DNA of 50,620 nucleotides from Nocardioides palaemonis (GTDB taxonomy: Bacteria > Actinomycetota > Actinomycetes > Propionibacteriales > Nocardioidaceae), in contig NZ_JAGVQR010000002.1 in assembly GCF_018275325.1 (NCBI RefSeq), positions 1-50,620 on the forward strand, given 5' to 3'. This document shows positions 9,191 through 17,192 of the stretch, piece after piece (position 1 is the stretch's first letter; each line of letters starts with the position of its first letter). The notes under the pieces were generated by a model, which made no database searches, had not been told where the DNA came from, and was given only the letters and a program-made list of their open reading frames with translations. Position numbers and translations under genes: made by a program.

Positions 9191-11242
9191 GTCGTCCGGC
9201 GCGCGCCCAGGGCGTCGCCGTGGCTGTGACGGCACCTGCGCTCATGGTCTTCACTGCGCTGGTGGCGATCGGCCTGACCGGCGGCCTCAGTCCCCTGGGC
9301 ATCGAGGGACTGCCAGATCCGGGGGACCTCACGCGCGTGGGGCTGCCCACGGTGCAGGTGCTGCGCGACCTCGCCGCCATGATCACCGTCGGGGTGCTGG
9401 TCATCACCGTGACCTGTGTCGGTCCCGGCACTGGCGTCGAACCGCGGGCCCTCGGCGCGACCCGCGCGCGATTGGTGGCGTACGCCCAGCTGGGTGCGAC
9501 CGTCTGGTCGCTGAGCAGCCTGGCCCTGGTCGCGTTCGTCTACTCCGATGCGTCCGGCACTCCGGTTGGCGCGCCGGGGTTCATGACCGAGGCGGCGTTC
9601 TTCGCGCTCGAGTACGAGCTCGGCCAGTACGGGCTGTGGAGCGCCGCCCTGGCGGCTGCCGTTGCGGTGGGGTGCGTGATCTCTACCCGACTCGGAGGCG
9701 CGGGCATCACGACGGTCATGGCGCTGGTGGCGTTGTGGCCCATCGCGCTCACGGGACATGCGGCGGGCACCCTCAACCACGACGAGGCCGTCAACCTCCA
9801 ACTGTTCCACCTCGTCGGCATCAGCGTCTGGCTCGGCGGACTGGTCGGCGTGATTCTGGTACGACGCCTGGGCGGGACCTGCTTGTCGCTACGGCCCGTC
9901 GGTACTCCACCCTCGCCGGTTGGTGCCTCGTGCTCGTGACCCTGTCGGGGTCTACGGCGCGTGGCTCCGGCTGCCGTCGGTCGCCTCCGTGATGTCGCCC
10001 TACGGAATCGTTCTCGGACTCAAGCTCCTCGCGGTCCTGGCGTTGGCCGTCGCCGGCTGGTGGCACCGGCGGCGCACCTTGGGCGCCTTGGCCGCCGGAG
10101 CGCCTCGCGCCTTCGCCAGGTTGATCACCGCCGAGATCGCAGTCCTGCTTGGAGCCGCCGGACTGGGTGTCGCCCTCAGCCGTACCGCACCTCCGGCGGG
10201 TCCCGCGACACCGCTCACCAACGCCGAGTCCTTGCTGGGCAGCCCGATGCCGGCACCGCTCGACGCCGGTCGGTGGATCGGGACCTGGTCGCTGGACACG
10301 CTCTTCCTGCCCCTCGCGCTCGCCGGCGCGATCGGATACCTGTGGGGCGTCGTACGACTGAGGAAGCGCAACGACACGTGGCCCTGGCTGCGGACCGTGT
10401 CGTGGTTGATCGGGTGCGCACTGTTCATCTGGGCCACCAACGGCGCCCCCGGCGTCTACGGACGCGTCCTGTTCAGCATGCACATGGTTCAGCACATGAC
10501 CATCGCCACCGCGGTCCCGGTGTTCCTGGTCCTGGGGACCCCGATCACTCTCGCCCTTCGTGTCCTTCGTCGCCGCGAGGACGGCTCGCGCGGCCCCCGC
10601 GAGTGGCTGCTGGCCGCGAGCCGCTCCCTGCTCGTGCACGTCCTGGGCCATCCTGTGGTCGCGGCCGGCATGTTCGTGGTGAGCATGATCGCCTTCTACT
10701 ACACCTCCGCCTTCGCGGCTTCCCTCGAGTCGCACACGGGTCACGTCCTCATGACGTTCCACTTCCTGTTGACCGGCTACCTGTTTGCCGAGGCCGTGGT
10801 GGGTTCCGACCCGGCCCTGAGCCGGCCTCCGTTCCCCATGCGGGTCCTGCTCGTGATGGTGACGTTCGGGTTTCACGCACTGTTCGCTGTCAGCATGATG
10901 GCCAGCACGACGGTGTTCGCGGCCGACTGGTTCAGCGCGCTCGGGCGCACCTGGGGAAGCTCGCTCCTCGACGACCAGTACGTGGGTGCCCAGATCGGGT
11001 GGCTCATGGGCGAATACCCGATCCTCATCATGGCCGCGGCGCTCGTGACGAGCTGGGTCAGGGCCGACCAGCGCGAGCGCCGGCGATTCGACCGACGCGA
11101 GGCTCGCGACGACGACCGCGAGCTGCAGGCGTACAACGCCTATCTCGGCCGCCTGCGCGACGCCGGCCTGACACATCGGCCGGCGCCTCCTACGATGGAG
11201 CCTCGTAGGTCACGTCGTCCCGAGAAGGAGCACCACGAGTGA
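9187..11242 (+). CDS. CopD / CtaG (caa3 assembly) fusion protein, two frameshifts
   Basis: Two membrane modules in one chain, a fusion common in actinobacteria. The N-terminal half is a CopD copper permease, with GHAAG and HLVGISVWLGGL at about residues 195-220. The C-terminal half is a cytochrome c oxidase assembly factor of the CtaG type, with HMVQHM, the conserved HPVVAAG region, FHFLLTGYLF and FHALFAVSMM. Together they would move copper across the membrane and to an oxidase. The frame breaks at about 9870 and about 9950. Each break is in a G run (GGGCGGG and TCGGGG), and restoring one base at each gives 685 residues. The TGA overlaps the blaI GTG start, and the last codons contain a dyad that looks like the blaI operator. 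Confidence 0.85.
11189..11209. promoter_or_regulatory. Candidate autoregulatory BlaI operator
   Basis: Perfect inverted repeat with 7-base arms (CCTACGA and TCGTAGG) and a 7-base spacer. Its core CTACGA-N7-TCGTAG has the same geometry as CTACTA-N7-TAGTAG at 15223-15241. It lies 30 bases before the blaI start, inside the last codons of ctaG, so it would control an internal promoter for blaI and the M56 gene. Function is inferred from position and similarity. Confidence 0.55.
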
Positions 11243-11604
11243 GGCAGCTGGGTCAGCTAGAAGCCGCCGTCATGCAGCACCTCTGGAGTGCGGGTGAGCC
11301 CGTGTCCGTGCGCGCGATGCTCGAGACGCTGACGCAGGGGCGGCCTCTGGCCTACACGACCGTGATGACGGTCATGGACAACCTGCACTCCAAGGGCCTC
11401 GTGGCACGCGAGAAGGAGGGGAAGGCGTATCTCTACACACCGACCTCCACACGCGAGGAGCACACCGCCGAAGTGCTCCAGGAGGTGCTCGCCGACTCCG
11501 ACGACCGGACCGCGGCACTGATGCACCTCGTCGGGAAGATGGATCCGAGCGAGGCTGCCGAGCTGCTGGCGGCACTGTCCGATCGGGCAGACGGGGCATC
11601 ATGA
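11239..11604 (+). CDS. blaI: BlaI/MecI/CopY-family transcriptional repressor
   Basis: Winged-helix repressor of 121 residues, the normal family size. The recognition-helix region ALxxGRPLAYTTVMTVMDNLHSKGLV, followed by the wing EKEGKAYLYTP, matches the BlaI family. The C-terminal helices (LMHLVGKMDPSEAAELLAAL) would form the dimer. The start is GTG 11239, with GAGAAGGAG at 11222-11230 as ribosome site. The stop overlaps the ATG of the M56 protease gene (ATGA). In staphylococci BlaI is inactivated after a BlaR1 sensor-protease detects beta-lactam; the mycobacterial pair has also been linked to copper and respiratory genes. Here the likely targets are the four dyads in this island, including one just before its own gene. 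Confidence 0.92.
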   Translation: MRQLGQLEAAVMQHLWSAGEPVSVRAMLETLTQGRPLAYTTVMTVMDNLHSKGLVAREKEGKAYLYTPTSTREEHTAEVLQEVLADSDDRTAALMHLVGKMDPSEAAELLAALSDRADGAS

Positions 11605-12560
11605 TCGCCGCGTTGCTCCTGCTGGCCTTCGCGGTCGCGGTCTCGGCGGTCGGTCGCGCGGCGCTCTGCCACCCGTGGACCCTGCGGACACCACGCCTCG
11701 CCATCATCGGGTGGCAGGCGCTCTCGACCTCCGTCGTCACGTCGATGCTCCTGGCTGCGGTCGCACTCGCGCTGCCGTTCCTGCCCCTGCGCTTCTCGCT
11801 CGCCAGCGTGCTCGGTGCCCACACCATCACCGTCGTGGAGCACTACGAGACACCACTCGGCAGCGCACCCGGGGTGCTCGGACTGCTCCTGGTGGCGGTC
11901 CTGGCCGGAATGCTCATGACGACCACGGCCCGCAACTTCCTCCGCACCCGTCGCGTCCGTCGTGCACAGCTCGACTCGTTGCAGCTGGTCGGCGCGGCGC
12001 ACCCCGACGGCTTCACCGTGATCGAGCACGACGTACCCGTCGCCTACTGCCTGCCGGGCCGGTCCGCGACCGTCGTGCTGTCCTCGGCTGCGATCGCGCT
12101 CCTCGACGACCGTGAACGCGACCTGGTCCTCGGGCACGAGCGCAGGCACCTCCGCGCTCGACACGACCTGGCCCTCGCCTACTCGGGTGCGCTGCACCGC
12201 ACGTTCCCGTGGGTGCCCCTGTTCGCCACCGCGCACCGGGAGATCTCGGTCCTGCTGGAGATGGCCGCCGACGACTCGGCGACGACGCCCGCCGACCGAC
12301 GAGCGCTGGCCCGCGCCATCGTCGCCCTCGGGACGGGCATCCGGCCGGAGACCGCCCTGGCGGCGAGCGACACAGCGGCAGTGGCACGCGTACGACGCCT
12401 CACGTCGACGGCGCCGGACACGTCCCTGAGATCGCGAGCCCTCGCCGGGGCGGCTGTGGTCTTCGTCCTGTCGGCGCCCGTCGGACTGGCCCTCGCCCCG
12501 GCCGCCGAGGCTGCCGCACGGGACTGCTGCTCGGTCTCCGAGCTGGCCCCGGACCAATAG
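11601..12560 (+). CDS. M56-family membrane metalloprotease (BlaR1-like, no sensor domain)
   Basis: 319 residues. Membrane helices at about 1-20, 34-60 and 85-110 precede the zinc-protease motif HERRH (residues 179-183; HExxH). An LLEMAADDSA segment beyond it supplies the third ligand region, and a helix follows near 275-300. Unlike staphylococcal BlaR1 there is no penicillin-binding sensor domain after the protease, so the signal is not a beta-lactam caught by such a domain. It overlaps blaI by ATGA, and the usual role of such a pair is signal-dependent removal of the repressor. The C-terminus holds a CC pair (RDCCSV) that might sense metal or redox state; this is speculation. Confidence 0.88.
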   Translation: MIAALLLLAFAVAVSAVGRAALCHPWTLRTPRLAIIGWQALSTSVVTSMLLAAVALALPFLPLRFSLASVLGAHTITVVEHYETPLGSAPGVLGLLLVAVLAGMLMTTTARNFLRTRRVRRAQLDSLQLVGAAHPDGFTVIEHDVPVAYCLPGRSATVVLSSAAIALLDDRERDLVLGHERRHLRARHDLALAYSGALHRTFPWVPLFATAHREISVLLEMAADDSATTPADRRALARAIVALGTGIRPETALAASDTAAVARVRRLTSTAPDTSLRSRALAGAAVVFVLSAPVGLALAPAAEAAARDCCSVSELAPDQ

Positions 12561-12585
12561 TCGTCCACGGTCCTCGGCGCTGCGT

Positions 12586-13182
12586 TCAGCCTTCGGCCCC
12601 GTCCGACGCATCTCGCACGAGGCTGACCAGCGTCGAGGCGTCGACCTGACCGACGACCCGGGCGGCCACAGCGCCGTCGCGATCCACGATCACCGTGGAG
12701 GGCACAGCAGCAGCGGTCAGCACCCCACGGAACGCCAGGATGGTGCGAGCGCTGTCTGCTGGGCGGACGCTCGGGTACGGGATGTCAAAGGCACGCTCGA
12801 ACGCGCGAGCGGCGTCGGGGCTGTCGCGGACGTTGATGCCGAAGAACTGCGCTCGTCCCTTCAGGCGCCGGGCGGCATCCACGAGCTCGGGCGCCTCAGC
12901 ACGGCACGGACCACACCAGGAGCCCCAGACGTTCAGCACCGTGACCGTGCCGAGCAGGTCACCGTCGCTCAGGCTCGAGCCGTCGAGGAGGGTGGCCTCG
13001 AACGAGGACACCGACGGCCGGTCACCGGGCGCGTACTGCTGGACGACGTCGCGCGTGGCGCCAGAGCCCGTCGAGCCCTCGGCACCGCCGAGGCTTGGGC
13101 GTCCCATCACCAGCCATGCCACGATCCCGGTGACGACGACTGTCGCGACGAAGACTAGACCGTTCTTCCGTCTCGGGTTCAC
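12586..13182 (-). CDS. TlpA/ResA-like membrane-anchored thioredoxin
   Basis: Thiol-disulfide oxidoreductase facing outside, expected to reduce apocytochrome c or copper-site cysteines. 198 residues: an N-terminal anchor helix (residues 8-26), then a thioredoxin fold with WCGPC (89-93), an FxIPYPSV segment and the cis-proline in AVPSTVIVD. The start GTG 13182 overlaps the ccdA stop by GTGA. It is the last gene of the dsbA-VKOR-ccdA-tlpA operon, in which CcdA would feed it electrons. Its stop lies 25 bases from the convergent M56 gene. The open frame extends upstream of GTG 13182, but that part overlaps ccdA and is not coding. Confidence 0.92.
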   Translation of the reverse strand: MNPRRKNGLVFVATVVVTGIVAWLVMGRPSLGGAEGSTGSGATRDVVQQYAPGDRPSVSSFEATLLDGSSLSDGDLLGTVTVLNVWGSWCGPCRAEAPELVDAARRLKGRAQFFGINVRDSPDAARAFERAFDIPYPSVRPADSARTILAFRGVLTAAAVPSTVIVDRDGAVAARVVGQVDASTLVSLVRDASDGAEG

Positions 13183-13958
13183 AGCGGCGCCTGCAAGCTG
13201 ACCACCAGCACCTGCAGGGCCGCAACACCCCGGGACCACAGACCCGAAGCCTGGAGCAGGCCGATCACGATGAGCAGTGCCCCTCCCCCGCGGGTGATCC
13301 ACGACGAGCGACGACCGACCCAAGCGAAGACACGGGTCGCGCGGGAGATCGACATCGCCGCCACGATGAACGGGATCCCCAGCCCGACTGCGTAGAAAAG
13401 CGACAAGAACGCCCCGCGCCCAGCCGTCGCCGTGGTCGTGGCCAAGGTCAGCACGGCCGCCAGTGCCGGACCGACGCACGGCGTCCATCCGACTCCGAAC
13501 ACGGCGCCGAGCAGCGGGGCACCGGCCAGTCCGATGCGAGGCGTGACCCGCGGGCGGATCGTCCGCCCCAGGACGGGAAGCCGCCCGGCGACTCCCGTGA
13601 ACAGGATGCCGAGGCAGATGGTCAGCACACCTGCCGCCCGCACGATGGTGTCCTGGTGGACGGCGAGCCGAGCCCCGAGCGACCCGAAGGCCATCCCATA
13701 GCTGGTGAACACGACTGCGAACCCAGCGACGAAGAGGACGGCGCCCGTGACCGTGCGGGACCTCCGCGCACGCGGGCCGCCGGCCAACTCCCGGGCAACC
13801 TCGGAGTCGGCTCCGGCCATGCCGGCGACGTACGACAGGTATCCGGGCACGAGAGGTAGCGAGCACGGCGTGAAGAACGAGAGCAACCCCGCGAGCAGCG
13901 CGATCGGGAGCGCTGCCAGCATCGACCCGTCGAGGATGGCGCCCTGTGCCCCTCCCAT
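13179..13958 (-). CDS. ccdA: Cytochrome c biogenesis thiol transporter CcdA
   Basis: Carries reducing equivalents from cytoplasmic thioredoxin across the membrane to TlpA/ResA-type proteins. 259 residues with six predicted helices. The two reactive cysteines lie in the two family motifs: FFTPCSLPLVPGY (Cys32) and GWTPCVGP in the fourth helix. The start ATG 13958 overlaps the stop of the VKOR gene, and the stop overlaps the tlpA GTG. The gene is intact. Because an oxidising pair (DsbA-VKOR) and a reducing pair (CcdA-TlpA) share one operon, both arms of extracytoplasmic thiol control would be induced together. Confidence 0.93.
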   Translation of the reverse strand: MGGAQGAILDGSMLAALPIALLAGLLSFFTPCSLPLVPGYLSYVAGMAGADSEVARELAGGPRARRSRTVTGAVLFVAGFAVVFTSYGMAFGSLGARLAVHQDTIVRAAGVLTICLGILFTGVAGRLPVLGRTIRPRVTPRIGLAGAPLLGAVFGVGWTPCVGPALAAVLTLATTTATAGRGAFLSLFYAVGLGIPFIVAAMSISRATRVFAWVGRRSSWITRGGGALLIVIGLLQASGLWSRGVAALQVLVVSLQAPL

Positions 13959-14545
13959 CACAGCAGGGTGGACCAGTAGGACCAGAAGCGCTCGCCGATC
14001 AGCACGAGCAGCAGCAGGAACGGCACGAGGAGCAGGGGCGCGTGCCACTCCCGCACGATCGCCACGCCCCTGCTCGTTCGTGCCCTCTCGCCGAATGCTC
14101 CGGCGGACAGGTTGCGGAGGGTGACGTACCAGAAGGTCGGGATCACGACCGCCCACACGACCATGCAGTAAGGGCACAACGCACCGATGCGATAGACGCT
14201 CTGGAACGCCAGCCAGGCCACGAGAACGAGACCCGCCGTCACGCCGGCCTGCAGGCCGAGCCAGTACCAGCGAGCGAGCCGACCACCGGCAAGGATCACC
14301 ATCCCGGTCGTCACGACGACCGGGAACGCAGCCACCCCGATGACCGGGTTCGGGAAGCCCAGCAGCGACGCCTGAGCCGTCTCCATGACCGAACCGCAGC
14401 TGAGCACCGGGTTGATGCTGCAGGTGGGAACGTAGTCACTGTTCTGCGCGAGCTTGATGCGCTCGATCAGCAGGACTGCCGCAGCCAGCAGGCCTACCAG
14501 TCCGCCGCCCACCAGACCCCAGGCGAGCCGCCGATCGTGGTTCAC
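13958..14545 (-). CDS. VKOR-family disulfide-forming membrane protein
   Basis: Bacterial vitamin K epoxide reductase homologue that re-oxidises DsbA and passes electrons to quinone, replacing DsbB in actinobacteria. 195 residues with helices throughout. It shows the loop cysteine pair Cys42/Cys50 (in TCSINPVLSCGS) and the quinone-side CPYC at 124-127. A fifth helix near the C-terminus (APLLLVPFLLLLVLI) fits the bacterial form without a fused thioredoxin domain. The fused partner is instead the neighbouring dsbA gene. The start GTG 14545 overlaps the dsbA stop (GTGA). Confidence 0.93.
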   Translation of the reverse strand: MNHDRRLAWGLVGGGLVGLLAAAVLLIERIKLAQNSDYVPTCSINPVLSCGSVMETAQASLLGFPNPVIGVAAFPVVVTTGMVILAGGRLARWYWLGLQAGVTAGLVLVAWLAFQSVYRIGALCPYCMVVWAVVIPTFWYVTLRNLSAGAFGERARTSRGVAIVREWHAPLLLVPFLLLLVLIGERFWSYWSTLL

Positions 14546-15207
14546 CCCGCCAGGGCTTCGTCGAGGGCCGTGGAGAAGTCGTCGGCCGTCTGCGGCTGGA
14601 ACAGCTCGCCGTCGATGTAGAAGGTCGGCGTGCCCGCCACCCCGAGCGACTCGCCGTCCGCCACGTCCTTGGCGATCCGCTCCTCGATCTCCTGCGAGGC
14701 GTAGTCGGCGTCGTACTGCTCCATGTCCAGTCCGATCTCCTCGGCGTACCCGCGGAACCGGTCGTCCATCGGCTCCTGCGACTCACCCCACTCAGCCTGC
14801 GTCTCGTACATCCGGTTGTACATCGCCTCGAGCTCACCCTGCCGCGCGGCGGACTCCACGGCCTTCGCTGCGCGACCCGAGTTGAAGTGACCGGGCAGTG
14901 GGAAGTAGCGGATCACGAAGGTCACCTCGCCGGCGTACGTGTCGCGGAGGTCCTCGACGATCGGGTACGCAGCACCGCACGCCTCGCACTCGAAGTCGAG
15001 GAACTCCACCATCGTGACGCCGCTCGATCCCGGCTCGCCCAGGACTCGGCTGTCCTCACGCACGATGGCGCCGTCGGCGATGGCGGCCTCGAGCTCTGCT
15101 GCGGCCGGTCCGTCGTCGCCCTGCAACCGGTCAGTGAGGAGGACACCCCCGATGGCCAGGACCACGATCACCGCCACGGCCAGTGCCGCCTTGCTCTGCT
15201 GTCGCAC
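14542..15207 (-). CDS. DsbA-like thioredoxin-fold disulfide oxidase, membrane-anchored
   Basis: Introduces disulfide bonds into exported proteins. 221 residues: an N-terminal anchor helix (8-26), then a DsbA fold with the redox pair CEAC (Cys74, Cys77) and the cis-proline loop GVAGTPTFYIDG near residue 190. The start is GTG 15207 with GGAGAG just upstream. First gene of a four-gene operon with VKOR, ccdA and tlpA, each joined by a 1-4 bp overlap. Two BlaI-type dyads lie 16 and 69 bases upstream, so expression is probably derepressed together with the resB-copCD operon. Confidence 0.93.
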   Translation of the reverse strand: MRQQSKAALAVAVIVVLAIGGVLLTDRLQGDDGPAAAELEAAIADGAIVREDSRVLGEPGSSGVTMVEFLDFECEACGAAYPIVEDLRDTYAGEVTFVIRYFPLPGHFNSGRAAKAVESAARQGELEAMYNRMYETQAEWGESQEPMDDRFRGYAEEIGLDMEQYDADYASQEIEERIAKDVADGESLGVAGTPTFYIDGELFQPQTADDFSTALDEALAG

Positions 15208-15222
15208 GCTCTCTCCTCACGT

Positions 15223-15241
15223 CTACTAAGAACGATAGTAG
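15223..15241. promoter_or_regulatory. BlaI-type operator upstream of dsbA
   Basis: Perfect dyad CTACTA-N7-TAGTAG, 16 bases from the dsbA GTG. It is the best match to the consensus shared by the island's four dyads. Its position suits repression of the dsbA promoter. Confidence 0.72.
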
Positions 15242-15275
15242 CAACGCTGCGGAAGCCCGGACGCACCCTCTACTT

Positions 15276-15294
15276 CTACTATCCCTGATAGTAA
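15276..15294. promoter_or_regulatory. Second BlaI-type operator in the dsbA / phosphatase intergenic region
   Basis: CTACTA-N7-TAGTAA; as TACTAT-N5-ATAGTA it is a perfect dyad, like the one at 5884-5899. It is centred 53 bases from the first site and about 100 bases before the alkaline phosphatase start, so it may control that gene or let two repressor dimers act together. Confidence 0.68.
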
Positions 15295-15386
15295 AGGTCG
15301 CGTCACCGGGTGGACACCTTCTGTCCCCCGCGCGGACGTCGGCTCCCGGGAGCGTCGGCGCCACCTTCAGACGAGAGGACCCCGAC

Positions 15387-17126
15387 GTGAAGCGTCGTTC
15401 CCTTCCTGCCCTGGCTGCCGGCACCGCTGCCGTGCTCGCCGTGGGTATTGCCGCCGCCAACGCGGTTCCCATCGGCTTCGGCGAAGACCGCTCCGCGGAG
15501 CTGGCCAAGCAGATCGACCCCTCCAAGCCCAAGAACGTCATCCTCATCATCGGCGACGGCATGGACGACTCCATGATCACCGCCGCACGCAACTACGACC
15601 TCGGGGCCAACGGCCGGTTCGCGGGCCTGGACAACCTTGCCTTCACGGGCGCCATGACGACCCACGGCCTGAAGGCGGGCACCGCGCCCGACTACCCGAT
15701 CGCCTACGTCTCCGACTCCGCGCCGACCGCCTCGGGCTGGTCCAGCGGCAAGAAGACGATCGACAGCCGGATCTCCCAGGGTCCGAGTGAGGCCCTCAAC
15801 ATCGCTGGTGAGGACTACAAGACCGTTCTCGAGTACTTCAAGGAGGCCGGCAAGCCCGTCGGGAACGTCTCCACCGCCGCCCTGACCGACGCCACCCCCG
15901 GCGCCGCCGGAGCGCACATCAACGCACGCGCCTGCCAGGGCCCGCGGAACATGGACGCCACCGGCGCCAACAACTGCACCCCGACGAAGAAGTCCGAGGG
16001 CGGCAAGGGCTCGATCGCCGAGCAGCTCGTCGACAACGAGATCGACGTGCTCATCGGCGGCGGATACGACCGGTTCGCCCAGGCCACCGACGCAGGCCCG
16101 TCGGTCATCGACTACGCCACCGCGACCTACGGCTACGACCTGGTGCGAACGGCTGGCGAGCTCGACGCCGTGACCTCGATCGACGACGGTCCTGTTCTCG
16201 GCCTCTTCGCACCCGAGAACATGACGCCGATGTACCAGCCCTTCCTCGCCACCGCTGCCGGCTCCGGCGGAGCGAACACCACGTGCCAGGCCTCGGACCG
16301 AGGAACCCAGCCTGACCTCTCCTCGATGACCAAGAAGGCCATCGAGCTGCTGGACAACGATGACGGGTTCTTCCTCCAGACCGAGAGCGCGATGATCGAC
16401 AAGCAAGAGCACGCGATCGACATCTGCGGTGCGATCGGCGACCTCGTCGAGCTCAACGAGACCGTGGAGGTGGCCCTTGAGTACCAGGCCGAGAACCCGG
16501 ACACCCTGATCATCGTCACCGGCGACCACGCACACTCCACGCAGATCGTGGGAGGCGCCGGCCAGGGCACCCAGACCGCAACCGTGCGTACGGCCGACGG
16601 TGACCCGATGACGGTCGCCTACTCGACCGGTGTTGGCGGCTCGAACCACACCGGCGCGCAGATCCGCGTCGCGGCGTCGGGTCCGCAGGCAGCCAACGTG
16701 ACCGGGGTGATCGACCAGACCGATCTGTTCAACACGATGATGGGCCGCACGCCGAGCACCTTGCCGACCGACCCGGCACCGACCGTGACGGTCACGGCCA
16801 CGCCGACGCAGAGTCCCACCCCCACGCCGACTCCGCAGCCGACGTCGACCCCCGCGCCGCAGCCGAGCAGCAAGCCTGCCGTCCAGGTCGCGGCACCGAA
16901 GACCGTCGCCCGCGGCGAGCGCGCGTGGATCGCCGTTGCGGCAGGCGACGCCGACACGGTCAAGGTCGTGCTGATCCAGGGCAAGAACCGCATCACGAGG
17001 ACGCTCAAGGCCGCCGGCGGCACGTTCCGGCTCCCCGCGCTCCGCGCAGGCTCGGCCCGAGTCAAGGTCATCGCCAAGGGCGAGGGCGGCACCACCAAGG
17101 TGAAGGAAGCCATCCGCATCCGCTGA
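15387..17126 (+). CDS. phoA: Secreted alkaline phosphatase (PhoA family) with C-terminal extra domain
   Basis: Releases phosphate from monoesters outside the cell. 579 residues from GTG 15387, with ribosome site GAGAGGA at 15374-15380. Order: signal peptide (1-26); phosphatase domain with metal ligand Asp57 (GDGMDD) and nucleophile Ser111 (SDSAPTAS); TESAMIDKQEHA and TGDHAHST carrying the Glu/Asp/His ligands; and the last His in GSNHTGAQI. A Pro/Thr linker of about 40 residues follows. A basic beta-rich domain of about 85 residues ends the protein and may bind the wall or polyanions. It diverges from dsbA across the two operator-like dyads; regulation by BlaI rather than PhoP is possible but unproven. 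Confidence 0.93.
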   Translation: MKRRSLPALAAGTAAVLAVGIAAANAVPIGFGEDRSAELAKQIDPSKPKNVILIIGDGMDDSMITAARNYDLGANGRFAGLDNLAFTGAMTTHGLKAGTAPDYPIAYVSDSAPTASGWSSGKKTIDSRISQGPSEALNIAGEDYKTVLEYFKEAGKPVGNVSTAALTDATPGAAGAHINARACQGPRNMDATGANNCTPTKKSEGGKGSIAEQLVDNEIDVLIGGGYDRFAQATDAGPSVIDYATATYGYDLVRTAGELDAVTSIDDGPVLGLFAPENMTPMYQPFLATAAGSGGANTTCQASDRGTQPDLSSMTKKAIELLDNDDGFFLQTESAMIDKQEHAIDICGAIGDLVELNETVEVALEYQAENPDTLIIVTGDHAHSTQIVGGAGQGTQTATVRTADGDPMTVAYSTGVGGSNHTGAQIRVAASGPQAANVTGVIDQTDLFNTMMGRTPSTLPTDPAPTVTVTATPTQSPTPTPTPQPTSTPAPQPSSKPAVQVAAPKTVARGERAWIAVAAGDADTVKVVLIQGKNRITRTLKAAGGTFRLPALRAGSARVKVIAKGEGGTTKVKEAIRIR

Positions 17127-17148
17127 TCTCACCGCCAGGCCGCACGCC

Positions 17149-17182
17149 GCGACCGCGGTTCCTCACGGGGAGCCGCGGTCGC
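17149..17182. terminator. Stem-loop between convergent phoA and relaxase genes
   Basis: Arms GCGACCGCGG and CCGCGGTCGC pair perfectly over 10 bases, and TTCC with GGAG extends the stem to 14 with one wobble pair. The loop is 6 bases. There is no U tract. It lies 23 bases after phoA and 11 bases before the relaxase stop, so it is probably a bidirectional terminator. Confidence 0.65.
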
Positions 17183-17192
17183 CGTGTGTTCC

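Noticed and set aside
12586..13866. 426-codon frame extending tlpA upstream
   Set aside because: The upstream half is an out-of-frame shadow of ccdA; GTG 13182 with its GTGA overlap is the real start.
15303..17132. 609-codon minus-strand frame opposite alkaline phosphatase
   Set aside because: Shadow of the phosphatase gene: Val/Gly/Arg-rich, no domain, no start signal.
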